This document shows, piece after piece, positions 51,864-61,028 of a DNA stretch of 64,000 nt. The stretch spans positions 62,001-126,000 of the forward strand of contig JANQKZ010000006.1 in assembly GCA_028280845.1 (NCBI GenBank). The letters run 5' to 3'. Under the pieces are notes generated by a model. The model saw only the letters and a program-made list of their open reading frames with translations, had not been told where the DNA came from and did no database searches. The position numbers and the translations under genes are program-made. This stretch comes from Opitutales bacterium (GTDB lineage Bacteria > Verrucomicrobiota > Verrucomicrobiia > Opitutales > JABSRG01). Each line of letters opens with the position of its first letter. Position 1 is the stretch's first letter.

Positions 51864-53186
51864 TCATTCCTTCAAATTGATCTTAATGCCCCGCCGCAGG
51901 TAGGTGGGAACATCAAGGTCTTCGCCATCATAGAGGTTGCGCTCTGTGTTATCAAAAAAACCCCGCTGCTCCTCTTCCGACAGAAACATGAATTCGTTCT
52001 GGTCGAACAGGTTAGCCTGCTGCTTTTTCTTTTTCAGTTTGGACTCATGAACTTCATATCGAGAGCGAGTGAAGTCTTCAGGAGGAGCTGGCGTCTTTCC
52101 AAGGGCCTCAGCTTGCTCAGGCTCATCCAGGACGAGGGGTTCATCCGAATTGTGAGACACTGCCGCTGCAGGTGGTTTTTCGTAGTTCGATTTTTTAGAC
52201 AGCACCGTCGTACCAATCACTACAATTTCGACCGAGTTCGTTCGACTCTCGTCGATGGTAGCACCCATCACAATATTGTCCCGGCAGCCGAGCTTCTCAG
52301 ATACCGTGGCCATGATCTGGTTGACCTTGCCCATGGTTAAATCGGTCCCTCCTGTGATTTGAACCAGGAGATTGTCCGCTTTTTTTGAATACTCCTGGAT
52401 GTGGAGCAGCGGACAGAGCAGGAGATCATCCAGGGCTTGCTGAACGGCATTCTCCCCATTGGCGTAACCGAGACTGAAAACGGTCTTTCCACCTCGCTCG
52501 ACAAAGACCTGTTTTAAACTGGAGAAATCCTGGTTGATTAATCCGGTTTTCAAAAGCATCGCACAGATAGATTGGATAGCCCGGCGGATCCAGTCATCCG
52601 CCATGCCAAAGGCATCCAGGACGGTGGCTTCATCCCCCTCGGTCTGCAGCAGCACATCATTAGGGAGGGGAATGACGGCATCACAGGATTTCCGCAACAG
52701 GCCCATGGCTTCATCGGCCGCTTTCTTGCGCCGCCCCCCTTCAAAGGTAAAAGGGAGCATGGTAAATGCGATCGTCAACGCGCCCTGAGCTGCGGCTAAT
52801 TCGGCGATCAAGGGAGCGGCTCCACTGCCAGTTCCACCTCCCAGACCGGCGACGATGAAGACCAGGTCACACCCGTTAACGAGCTTTTCAAGTGCAGGGC
52901 GATCGGCTTCCACCGCATCCCGACCCAACGCGATCTCTCCACCAGTACCCATTCCACGGGTAACGCCGCGGCCAATCATGATCTTTTCGGAAACCAGGGA
53001 ATTAGCCAGGGCTTGCATATCCGTGTTCACCGAGGCCAGGTGTACCTCAGTCAAATCACTCAGCTTGAGCCGGTCGATGGCATTGGTCCCTGCGCCTCCC
53101 ACTCCGATAATTTTAACCCGAATGGGCTCCCCGGAGAGATTGCCGGTAAACATCGTGTCGGGCTTGTTGAAGTTGTCTCCTTGCAT
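51864..53186 (-). CDS. ftsZ: cell division protein FtsZ (T7 loop atypical)
   Basis: Tubulin-like GTPase of 440 residues that forms the division ring. The GTP-binding T4 signature GLGGGTGSG is at 115-122, with NTD, FEGGRR and NDVLLQ segments all present, and the C-terminal anchoring peptide VPTYLRRGIKI is recognisable. The T7 catalytic loop reads NQDFSSL (218-224) instead of NxDFxDV: the first Asp is kept (Asp220) but the second, E. coli Asp212, is Ser223. The nucleotide sequence supports this reading. The linker before the C-terminal peptide is charged (KKKKQQ, EEEQ). It is the last gene of the dcw cluster. Confidence 0.95.
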   Translation of the reverse strand: MQGDNFNKPDTMFTGNLSGEPIRVKIIGVGGAGTNAIDRLKLSDLTEVHLASVNTDMQALANSLVSEKIMIGRGVTRGMGTGGEIALGRDAVEADRPALEKLVNGCDLVFIVAGLGGGTGSGAAPLIAELAAAQGALTIAFTMLPFTFEGGRRKKAADEAMGLLRKSCDAVIPLPNDVLLQTEGDEATVLDAFGMADDWIRRAIQSICAMLLKTGLINQDFSSLKQVFVERGGKTVFSLGYANGENAVQQALDDLLLCPLLHIQEYSKKADNLLVQITGGTDLTMGKVNQIMATVSEKLGCRDNIVMGATIDESRTNSVEIVVIGTTVLSKKSNYEKPPAAAVSHNSDEPLVLDEPEQAEALGKTPAPPEDFTRSRYEVHESKLKKKKQQANLFDQNEFMFLSEEEQRGFFDNTERNLYDGEDLDVPTYLRRGIKINLKE

Positions 53187-53204
53187 GATTTCGGCCCTCT
53201 CCGC

Positions 53205-54422
53205 TTATGAAAAATTCAGGTTTAGCATCCGGGCGACCTTCCTCAGGAGACCCTTAGATGACGTTTGTTGCACATCCCCATCCTGATGTCCTGTCAAGGC
53301 GTAGTGAAGCAAGCCAAGCGCAGTGCTGTAATCCGGCCCGCGCAGGCCCTCCTGCACCCAATCCGGGCTACGTCCCAGGGAAGCTTCCAGATTCAAGGCC
53401 TCCCCCGCAAGGAGGTCAATCCCCGGCAGTTGGGAGGTGCCACCAACCAGCTTGACCCCGGCGGGTAAGTAATCCCGGGTGCCCAAGCGACCCAGCTCCT
53501 TCTTCACGATTTTGAAGAGTTCTTCCAGGCGGGCATTCAAAATCTGGCAAATCGCAAAGCGGGGTAAATTTCGGTCACCAATCGTAAAGTCACCAATTAA
53601 CCAGACTTTTTCATCCCGCGCCTTTTTGTTCACCAGAGCGTGGCCGTAGTTGAGCTTCAGGTATTCGGCATGTTTGCGGTTCACCCGCAGTCCGATGCTC
53701 AGGTCATTCGTTAAATGGTCACCCCCGACAGGGATCACGCCGGTCTGCACAATGTATCCATCTTTGTAGACCACGTAGTCTGTCGTGCCGCACCCGATAT
53801 CCAGGACCAGGACCCCCGCCTGCTTTTCACTCTCCTCGGTTACCATTGAGCCCGCCGCGATGCTGGAAATGATCATGTCTTCAACATTCAACCCGAAGGC
53901 ATTAATCACTCGGATTTGATCGCTCAGTTTGCGCTCCGATCCATGGACACTCCAGTAGCCAACCTCGAGCCGGCTACCTTCCATGTGGAGGGGTTCGTCT
54001 ACTTGCTGACCATCCAGGTAAAAAGGATTGCGGATATGATGAATGTACACCCGCTCCACCGGCAGCTGCTTACACTTCGCGTCTTCAACGGCCCGTTCAA
54101 TATCCTGTCGCCCCACGATGTTGTGAGAACTACTGACCTGGGCCATGCCCCGATTAAAGGAGCCTTTCAAGTGTCGACCGGTTTGCGCCAGGTAAATAGA
54201 GTCAATCGTGACCTGAGCAGATTTTTCCGCCGCAAGGATAGCCGCATGCGTACAATTACTGGCTGCTTTAAAATCGTGAACCTCCCCCTTTTTGATCCCC
54301 TGCGAAGAGCATGCACCCTTGCCGATAATGTTGCAGGTGCTGTCACCCACCAGTTCCCCCACGAGAACTACGGTCTTTGCCGTTCCAATTTCTACGGCAC
54401 CTATAATTTTACTTTGGCTCAT
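53205..54422 (-). CDS. ftsA: cell division protein FtsA
   Basis: Actin-like protein of 405 residues that anchors FtsZ to the membrane. The start is the ATG at 54420-54422 (MSQSKIIGAVEIGTAKTVVLVGE), the usual FtsA N-terminus; an earlier frame start would overlap ftsQ. ATP-binding motifs include VLDIGCGTTDYVVY and VKLVGGTSQLPGIDLLA, and the C-terminal amphipathic helix KGLLRKVARMLNLNF fits membrane targeting. It lies between ftsQ (46 bp upstream) and ftsZ (18 bp downstream). Confidence 0.94.
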   Translation of the reverse strand: MSQSKIIGAVEIGTAKTVVLVGELVGDSTCNIIGKGACSSQGIKKGEVHDFKAASNCTHAAILAAEKSAQVTIDSIYLAQTGRHLKGSFNRGMAQVSSSHNIVGRQDIERAVEDAKCKQLPVERVYIHHIRNPFYLDGQQVDEPLHMEGSRLEVGYWSVHGSERKLSDQIRVINAFGLNVEDMIISSIAAGSMVTEESEKQAGVLVLDIGCGTTDYVVYKDGYIVQTGVIPVGGDHLTNDLSIGLRVNRKHAEYLKLNYGHALVNKKARDEKVWLIGDFTIGDRNLPRFAICQILNARLEELFKIVKKELGRLGTRDYLPAGVKLVGGTSQLPGIDLLAGEALNLEASLGRSPDWVQEGLRGPDYSTALGLLHYALTGHQDGDVQQTSSKGLLRKVARMLNLNFS

Positions 54423-54468
54423 TTTGTTGTAAGGAGTGATTGGTAGTGTATGAATCGGGTCGAGCTTC

Positions 54469-55410
54469 TCAACGTCGGGCAACCTTCCCAAAACTCACCA
54501 CCGCTGGTCCGCGGAGAGAGAGGTCAATAGATTCGATGTCTTGTAAACCAGCGTTGCCGCGTCGGCGCTGCAGATCTCTCAGGATCACATCCAGCTTTTC
54601 CAGCTGCTGGCGATAATCTGTGGTGGAAAACACCAGCTCCGGCCCCTTGCGTGGGCGAACGATAAGGGAAGCCGGGAACGGCGAGGCCTCGGGAGTGACC
54701 ATTTTCAGTGAGACAATGCGCCAGGACTCGGCCAGGTCCGGATAGTCCCGGCGAGCCATACCAAAGAGGGCATTCACCTCGTCCATTCCTCGAATCGGTT
54801 TGTAAGCTCCAGAATCCAGCTTCGCCAGCTTCACACCATCCAGATAAGGAAGGGTTTTTACGAAACCTGAATCGTAGTGCTGGCTGGGATACACCGTCCC
54901 ATCGACTGCGACAAACAGGGTTTCCAGAACCCCAAACTCTCCCTGCACCGCCAGACGTGCGCTGGGCATGCGTTCTTCCAACTCAATGAACAGTGTATCC
55001 GGAAAATGCCGCTCCACGTGCGCCGCAAACACCTGGCCGTGGGTTTCCAGGCCCTGCTTAAGTTGAAAAATATCCACCTCGGTCAGGGACGTCCCCCTGG
55101 GAATGGACAGCTTTTGCGCTAACCACGTCTCATTCAAGGTGCCGTCCGTTTCAAACAAGATCCGACGAATCGGATCATTGTGGTCCGAAAGCTCCAGCAT
55201 CGCCCCGCTGCTCTTCCAGGCAGTAACTCCCCAGGTGATCCCGCCGATCAGGGCCACGAGACCAACTAGCGTGGCGGACGCCTTTATCAACTGAATCCGT
55301 TTGCGCTTCTGCGCAGCTACGGTGACCGAATTGTTCGGAGCCGCCTGCCGAATCTGCCGCCATGATCGATTGGTAGCTTGGGAAGATTTAGACTTATTAC
55401 TGGGTGGCAT
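54469..55410 (-). CDS. ftsQ: cell division protein FtsQ
   Basis: Single-pass divisome protein of 313 residues from the ATG at 55408-55410. A basic cytoplasmic tail (about 1-45) precedes one membrane helix (about 46-66, ATLVGLVALIGGITWGVTAW). A POTRA-like domain follows (LSDHNDPIRRILFETDGTLNETWL...VERHFPDTLFIELEERMPSAR), then a beta domain with FVAVDGTVYPS and LPYLDGVKL. It is weakly conserved, as FtsQ proteins are; position between ddl and ftsA confirms it. Confidence 0.88.
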   Translation of the reverse strand: MPPSNKSKSSQATNRSWRQIRQAAPNNSVTVAAQKRKRIQLIKASATLVGLVALIGGITWGVTAWKSSGAMLELSDHNDPIRRILFETDGTLNETWLAQKLSIPRGTSLTEVDIFQLKQGLETHGQVFAAHVERHFPDTLFIELEERMPSARLAVQGEFGVLETLFVAVDGTVYPSQHYDSGFVKTLPYLDGVKLAKLDSGAYKPIRGMDEVNALFGMARRDYPDLAESWRIVSLKMVTPEASPFPASLIVRPRKGPELVFSTTDYRQQLEKLDVILRDLQRRRGNAGLQDIESIDLSLRGPAVVSFGKVARR

Positions 55411-55429
55411 AGGGGACGAGTGGCGCCGG

Positions 55430-56365
55430 TTAGCTCGGTTCGGCGATAGAATTAAAGCGGTTAATAGCTGGTTGTACAAGCTCTTTTATAATGCCTTCGA
55501 AAGAAAAACCAAAAACCGAGGCACTTTTGGGGAGCAGACTCGTAGGCGTAAGGCCGGGAAGTGTATTGATCTCTAAGAAATAGGGAGTCGAATCGGGACC
55601 CATCATAAAATCGACCCGGGCAAAATCTCGACAACCACACACCGCGAACGCGGTTTCCGCCGCGGTGCGGATTCTGCCTTCGATATGTGGATCAATTTCT
55701 GCAGGAAACCGATACTCCGTTTCCCCTGTTGTATATTTCGCAGTATAATCGTAAACCCCGCTCCTGGGAATCAGCTCCACCACGCCTAGTCCTTTTCCAT
55801 GGACTACCGCAATGCTGAGTTCTCGACCGCGAATCCGCTTTTCCACCAGCCAGGATCCTTTTTCCAGCGACCCGAGGGTCTGCACCAGGTCTACTTCCGA
55901 TTCAATCAGGTGAAGGCCCACGCTGCTCCCCTTGTCCTCTGGTTTGAGAACCAGATCGAGACCAAATTCAGATTTTATCTCAGCTACCGAGGGGACTGTC
56001 CCTGGCACGTCAAAGGTACGGCCCGGCACGACAGTCACCCCCTCCGCTTCGACCGTTCGTTTGCTCAGCGTTTTCCGGATACAAAGGCGGCTGGATGCTG
56101 CATCGCTTCCGCAGTAGTGGATCCCCTGCGCTTCCAAGAGGGCCTGCACTTGGCCATCCTCCCCGAATTCCCCATGGAGCGCAGGGTAGACAATCGTCGT
56201 TTCCGGATTCAGAGAGGTTGGTAAACTCGCGGTATTCACTTCTACCCGGTTCACCTGGAAATCCTGTTCAAGGGCTTCAGAGAGACACCGTCCGGTGATT
56301 AATGCGATTGCTCGCTCGTCTCCAACTCCCCCGGAAAGCACCGTTATGGAAGGATCTTTACTCAT
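55430..56365 (-). CDS. ddl: D-alanine--D-alanine ligase
   Basis: ATP-grasp ligase of 311 residues making the D-Ala-D-Ala dipeptide of peptidoglycan. Motifs are the N-terminal VLSGGVGDERAIAL, the central YPALHGEFGEDGQVQALLEAQGIHYCGSD, the ATP-grasp LVLKPEDKGSSVGL and the C-terminal YFLEINTLPGLTPTSLLPKSA with the metal-binding Glu and Asn. It overlaps the murC-murB fusion gene by 8 bp and is 19 bp upstream of ftsQ. Confidence 0.95.
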   Translation of the reverse strand: MSKDPSITVLSGGVGDERAIALITGRCLSEALEQDFQVNRVEVNTASLPTSLNPETTIVYPALHGEFGEDGQVQALLEAQGIHYCGSDAASSRLCIRKTLSKRTVEAEGVTVVPGRTFDVPGTVPSVAEIKSEFGLDLVLKPEDKGSSVGLHLIESEVDLVQTLGSLEKGSWLVEKRIRGRELSIAVVHGKGLGVVELIPRSGVYDYTAKYTTGETEYRFPAEIDPHIEGRIRTAAETAFAVCGCRDFARVDFMMGPDSTPYFLEINTLPGLTPTSLLPKSASVFGFSFEGIIKELVQPAINRFNSIAEPS

Positions 56366-58664
56366 CCTCGACCAGGACCTCCTCCCATTTGGTTCCCAGG
56401 AGCAGTACCTCGGGCTCCAACAGAATCCCGCGTTCGGCTTTTACGCGATGGCGAATGCGTTTCACAAGGGTGATCACGTCGCGACTGGTAGCCTGGCCCT
56501 TATTGATGATAAAATTGGCATGGATGTCCGAAACCTGAGCATCTCCCTCGCGCATGCCTTTCAATCCGAGTTGGTCAATGATGCGCCCCGCTCCGTCATT
56601 TTCCGGATTCTTAAAGATACAACCCGCACTCGGCTCCTTAGGTTGGCTCGCCTTCCGGGTCAGCATATATTCCTGCATGCGTTTCCGAATAACCTCGCTC
56701 TCCTCTTTGCCTGGGCTCTTTAAAATAGCCCCCAGGGCCACCGCCGTTTTCAGTTCTTCCACACTGCGGTAGCCCACCCGGAAGTGGGATTTATCCAGAT
56801 CGAGTATACGTCCATCGTTTTGCACCAGGAGGACGCGTTCCACCACATCAAACATCCAACTCCCCATGGCGCCTGCATTCATCCGGAGCGACCCGCCCAG
56901 GGATCCCGGGATGCCCTCCATAAATTCAAACCCAGTCAACTCCGAACGAGCCGCAAACGCCGCCAGGTCACGTAGCCGGATCCCCGCCCCGGCGAAGAGA
57001 CGGTTGCCGTCCAGGATGTCGACCCGCCTCCAGGTCTCGTGCTGAAAACGGATCACGAGCCCATCAAACCCATCGTCGTGAATGATCAGGTTGGAGCCTC
57101 GGCCCAGGGTAAAACTGGGGAGGCCCAGGAGACGGGCGTTCCGCAATAAAACCCGCAGATCGGCGACGGATACCGGCTCCGCGTAGCACTGCGCTGCACC
57201 GCCGATACGAATGGTCGTCTTACCCAGCAGGGGTTCATCCACCGATACCACGGTATCCGGATTGACCCGGTCCTTTACAATATCAATGAATTGATTTTTC
57301 AGTTCGGAAGGATATCGCCATTTAGAAGCAAAAGCGGAAGCAACCTCGGTTATATCACCGGCCCCGATAAACAGATACAGGGTGCGTCTGCGGTGACAGT
57401 CCCGCAGCGATGAAAACAGCTCCGGCCCGGCCTCCGGCGTGATCGGGTCCAGCTCCTGATCCTTAAACTCCACCACCAGGTCTTCCAACATGCCACCGCG
57501 CAGCGGCCGCTCACTCGCCCCGTAGACAGGCAGCAGGAATAATCGATCCACCCCGGAAAAGGCGTGAGCCAATTCACGCTTAAACATCTGGGTCCGGGTG
57601 TAGCGATGCGGTTGGAAGATGACGACGACATCCGATTCCGGATGATTGGCTGCCATGACCGACAGAAACTCTTTGATCTCCGTAGGATGATGGGCGTAGT
57701 CCTCCCAGATCGAAATTTGTTCGTTTTGAAATAAACACTGTTGGCGCCGCAACACACCTGGCAGATTTTCCAGATCCTCGGGGTGAGCCTCCCCGGTGAT
57801 CCAGTGAACCGCCGCCAGGGCCGCTGCCGCATTGCGGGCATTAAATCCTCCCGGGGCTTTGACGGAGATCTCCCGGTCGCCAAATGGAGCCCGCGTGGTC
57901 ATCTTGACCCGCTCGGAAGTGGAGTCCTTGATCGCAAAAGTGTAATCGGCGTCCTCTCCAAAGGTCCGGATTTCGGGTATATTGACATCCCGGGCAATAG
58001 CTTCCATGCGAGACTCCTTGGGCACGATCACGCCATACTTGGTCCGCGCGAACAGGCGAGCCACCGTCGCCTCGAACTCTTCTACCGACCGGTATTGATC
58101 CACATGATCCAGGTCGAGGTTGAGCGCGACGGTGATGAAAGGGTCAAATCGCTCAATGGTTCCATCGCTTTCATCCACTTCGATCACCACCCAGGGACAA
58201 TCCTCAGCGTATTGGGAAGGGAGCATGGACGGGTCTGCAAACAGACCACCGAGGACATAGCCAAATTCAAATTCCATCTGGCGAAGCAGGTGGATAATCA
58301 TGGCCGTGGTGGTCGTTTTTCCATGGCTGCCGATGATGGCCACCACCTTCTTATCTTTCACGACTTCAGCCAGCATCGCCCCGCGGCGCCATATACGGCT
58401 CCCCGCTTCCTGGGCTCGCACCAGTAGCGAATGGGTCGGACCAATGGCGCTGGAAATTACCATGCGGGGAGGTGGTGATCGAAATGTATTGAAATCATCA
58501 ATACGTACCCCGGACTCAACCAATAGTTTCCGGCAGTTTTCCGGCATATGCATATCTTCACCTGTCAAGGACCAACCCGCTTGCGAAAGGTAAATGGCCA
58601 GGGGGGTCATTCCCATGCCCCCAACACCCAGAAAGTGCGCCGTTTGTGATCCGTCCTCGCTCAT
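56358..58664 (-). CDS. murC-murB: MurC-MurB fusion (UDP-MurNAc-L-alanine ligase and UDP-MurNAc dehydrogenase)
   Basis: Bifunctional protein of 768 residues. Residues about 1-460 are MurC: FLGVGGMGMTPLAIYLSQAG, the ATP loop IGSHGKTTTTAMI (111-122), EVDESDGT, and LNLDLDHVDQY. From about 475 it is MurB: NTVVSVDEPLLGKTTIRIGGAAQ-type start, RGSNLIIHDDGF for FAD, GIPGSLGGSLRMNAGAMG, SAGCIFKNP with Cys at the proton-donor position, and EPEVLLLG. It thus reduces the enolpyruvyl UDP-GlcNAc and then adds L-Ala. It overlaps murG by 4 bp upstream and ddl by 8 bp downstream. Confidence 0.93.
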   Translation of the reverse strand: MSEDGSQTAHFLGVGGMGMTPLAIYLSQAGWSLTGEDMHMPENCRKLLVESGVRIDDFNTFRSPPPRMVISSAIGPTHSLLVRAQEAGSRIWRRGAMLAEVVKDKKVVAIIGSHGKTTTTAMIIHLLRQMEFEFGYVLGGLFADPSMLPSQYAEDCPWVVIEVDESDGTIERFDPFITVALNLDLDHVDQYRSVEEFEATVARLFARTKYGVIVPKESRMEAIARDVNIPEIRTFGEDADYTFAIKDSTSERVKMTTRAPFGDREISVKAPGGFNARNAAAALAAVHWITGEAHPEDLENLPGVLRRQQCLFQNEQISIWEDYAHHPTEIKEFLSVMAANHPESDVVVIFQPHRYTRTQMFKRELAHAFSGVDRLFLLPVYGASERPLRGGMLEDLVVEFKDQELDPITPEAGPELFSSLRDCHRRRTLYLFIGAGDITEVASAFASKWRYPSELKNQFIDIVKDRVNPDTVVSVDEPLLGKTTIRIGGAAQCYAEPVSVADLRVLLRNARLLGLPSFTLGRGSNLIIHDDGFDGLVIRFQHETWRRVDILDGNRLFAGAGIRLRDLAAFAARSELTGFEFMEGIPGSLGGSLRMNAGAMGSWMFDVVERVLLVQNDGRILDLDKSHFRVGYRSVEELKTAVALGAILKSPGKEESEVIRKRMQEYMLTRKASQPKEPSAGCIFKNPENDGAGRIIDQLGLKGMREGDAQVSDIHANFIINKGQATSRDVITLVKRIRHRVKAERGILLEPEVLLLGTKWEEVLVEDE

Positions 58665-59824
58665 GTCGTCGGGTTGAGTGCTTCAGTGCGCCGTTTATTA
58701 GAAGGGGGAGTACCGGCGCGTTGGGCCTCAACCGCTTCGAGCAGGTCATAGATATCCTGCAGGATGCTCTGCCGGCTATCCTGCTTATCCAGCCGCTCCA
58801 GATTACTCCTGAACTTGTCCAATAACCATTCGTTGAAAATGATGTCTTTCACTTCGTCCCGCAGCGAGATAAGGTTGGCCTGAGCTACTACAATGCCTCC
58901 ACCTTGCTGCTCGTGAAAACGGGCATTGTGAAACTGGTGATTGTCCGCAGCAAAAGGATACGGAATGAGGATCGATGGTTTGTGACATCGAATGAGTTCA
59001 GCAATGGTTCCCGCACCCGCCCGCGACAGGACCAGATCCGCGGCCGAAATCACGGTCCCCATGTCATCGGAAAACGGAATAAACACCGCCTGGACCGTCG
59101 ATCCGTCAGCAGCTACCGTCTTGAGTGAACCCTGGGAGCCCTTCCCCATTCCGGTAACGGTTAAGAAGTTGATCCCCATGGCCCCTAGCTGTTCAAAGTT
59201 CTGGGCCACCCAGTCGTTGAGGGCAGCAGCCCCCTGGCTCCCGCCAAGGACGGCCAGCCATCTTCCCTTTTGCGGAATTCCCAGCTTGGCACGGGCCTGC
59301 TCCTTGGCCGTAGCTCGGATCTCATCCCGAACTGGAAATCCGTGATGCCGGATGACCCGCGGGGCCACCCCGCCCAGGCGAACTCCCGGCGGTAAATAGA
59401 TTCGATCAGCCAGGTTGCGAAGAAAGCGGATGGCACGCCCGGGTCGCCGGTTGGCCTCATGCAGAGCGACGGGAATTTTTTCCAGACGAGCCCCAACCAC
59501 AGCCCCAAAAGAGGTGAACCCACCAAATGCAATCACGATGGCGGGCCTCTCCGATTTGAGTAGTGCACGCGAAGCCATGACCCCCTTGATCTGGGAAGTG
59601 AAAAACCTCACCAGCTTGAACGGGTGCAAGAGCAGCGGAGCAGAGGGTATGGCAGTAACCGGAATCTGGGGATACTGCTGAATGAGACGAGCATCTACCT
59701 CTTTCTGGCTAATGATCAACCGACAGGTATGACCATCTTTCTGTAAACCCTGGGCAAGGGAAATTCCGGGGGCCAGATGCCCTCCGGTCCCCCCGCACAC
59801 GATGATGAAGTGTTTGGGTGTCAT
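58661..59824 (-). CDS. murG: UDP-GlcNAc:lipid I N-acetylglucosaminyltransferase
   Basis: Peripheral membrane glycosyltransferase (GT28) of 387 residues that converts lipid I to lipid II. The N-terminal GGTGGHLAPGISLAQGL loop, the central LAVLGGSQGAAALNDWV (UDP-GlcNAc fold) and the later DLVLSRAGAGTIAELIRCHKPSILIPYPFAADNHQ are characteristic. The C-terminal tail of about 30 residues is longer than usual and rich in Arg. It overlaps ftsW by 4 bp and murC-murB by 4 bp. Confidence 0.95.
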   Translation of the reverse strand: MTPKHFIIVCGGTGGHLAPGISLAQGLQKDGHTCRLIISQKEVDARLIQQYPQIPVTAIPSAPLLLHPFKLVRFFTSQIKGVMASRALLKSERPAIVIAFGGFTSFGAVVGARLEKIPVALHEANRRPGRAIRFLRNLADRIYLPPGVRLGGVAPRVIRHHGFPVRDEIRATAKEQARAKLGIPQKGRWLAVLGGSQGAAALNDWVAQNFEQLGAMGINFLTVTGMGKGSQGSLKTVAADGSTVQAVFIPFSDDMGTVISAADLVLSRAGAGTIAELIRCHKPSILIPYPFAADNHQFHNARFHEQQGGGIVVAQANLISLRDEVKDIIFNEWLLDKFRSNLERLDKQDSRQSILQDIYDLLEAVEAQRAGTPPSNKRRTEALNPTT

Positions 59825-60882
59825 AGCTCACGAGGGGTTTGCCACACGGGCCGTTCCCAAGAGCGGAAGGCATTGATCAGGAATCCGGTAAAAATAAACA
59901 TCAGGACCAGGTTGCTGCCTCCGTAACTGATGAAGGGCAAGGACATCCCTTTCGTAGGGAGGAGCCCAGTCACTACTCCAAAGTTTATCAGTGCCTGGAA
60001 CACGATGAACAGGAGGATACCCTGGACAAAGAGGAACTGGAAGAGATTGGGAGCCTTTTTCAATTGCCAGATTCCCAGCAGAAAAATGGCCAGAAAGACC
60101 AGGACAATTCCGGTGGTGAAGATCAGACCCAGTTCCTCCCCCACAATGGCAAAAATAAAATCGGTATGCGCCTCCGGCAAAAAGGACATCTGCTGGCGAC
60201 CATTGCCCAGACCCACCCCCTGCACTCCACCCGCGGCAAAAGCGAGGATGCCTTGCCAGAGTTGATATGCCCCGTCGTTTTTGTTACCCTCCAGGTCGAG
60301 AAAGGCTGTAATGCGTCGCCATCGCACAGGGTCGAGGAACACCATCACCCCAAACAAGATTCCGCCGGCCAACCCGGCCGGTATCAAATAGAGCAATCGG
60401 GTCCCGGCCAGGAAAAGCAGGGTCATCGCCACCACACCACAGAGAGCGGCAGTCCCAAAATCCGGCTGCAGAAAGATCAACCCGCACCATAGCCCAATGA
60501 TCGTGCAGGGAATAATAAATCCCTTGAATAGGCTGGGAATCTGTCGAGGACGGCTCCCCAGGTAGTGGGCCAGGACAAACAGCAGTCCGATCTTGGCAAA
60601 CTCAGCCGCCTGCAGCCGTAAAGGACCCAGACCAATCCATCGTTGCGCTCCATTGACCCGCACTCCGATTCCCGGAACCAGAACCAGGACCAATAAGGCA
60701 ATGGAGCCCAGCCCGATGATCCAACTTAGGGGTCGCAAGCGCTCGAGTGGAACAACCGTAGCCATTCCACCTGCCACAACCGCCAGGACCAGCCAGATGA
60801 GCTGCTTTTGTAGCAGGACCGTAGCGTTCTCATGCATCGCCCGGGATGCACTGAAGAGAACCGCCAGCCCGATCATGACCAA
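59821..60882 (-). CDS. ftsW: lipid II polymerase FtsW (SEDS); N-terminus probably longer
   Basis: SEDS-family membrane protein with about ten helices. Recognisable segments include GAQRWIGLGPLRLQAAEFAKIGLLFVLAHYL, LQPDFGTAALCG and AGGVQGVGLGNGRQQMSFLPEAHTDFIFAIVGEELG, which hold the conserved catalytic Asp region. The first possible standard start is TTG at 60882 (MVMIGLAVLFSAS), but this cuts into the first helix. The frame stays open upstream to 60999 and adds a hydrophobic run (ILLLCLCVGAL) without any ATG, GTG or TTG. A non-canonical start (ATT 60912 with GGAAAGGA upstream) is possible. Coordinates give the minimal gene of 353 residues. Confidence 0.9.
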   Translation of the reverse strand: MVMIGLAVLFSASRAMHENATVLLQKQLIWLVLAVVAGGMATVVPLERLRPLSWIIGLGSIALLVLVLVPGIGVRVNGAQRWIGLGPLRLQAAEFAKIGLLFVLAHYLGSRPRQIPSLFKGFIIPCTIIGLWCGLIFLQPDFGTAALCGVVAMTLLFLAGTRLLYLIPAGLAGGILFGVMVFLDPVRWRRITAFLDLEGNKNDGAYQLWQGILAFAAGGVQGVGLGNGRQQMSFLPEAHTDFIFAIVGEELGLIFTTGIVLVFLAIFLLGIWQLKKAPNLFQFLFVQGILLFIVFQALINFGVVTGLLPTKGMSLPFISYGGSNLVLMFIFTGFLINAFRSWERPVWQTPREL

Positions 60883-61028
60883 CGCTCCAACACAAAGACA
60901 AAGAAGCAGAATGGGGAGAAAGTCCTTTCCCCCCTGGGGAGTGGCTGAAAGTTCAGCTGGTTGGCTTTGGGATTTCAGTGGAAGTTGAGCTGTTGTGGAT
61001 TACTGCTATCCTAGATATAAAATGCAAT

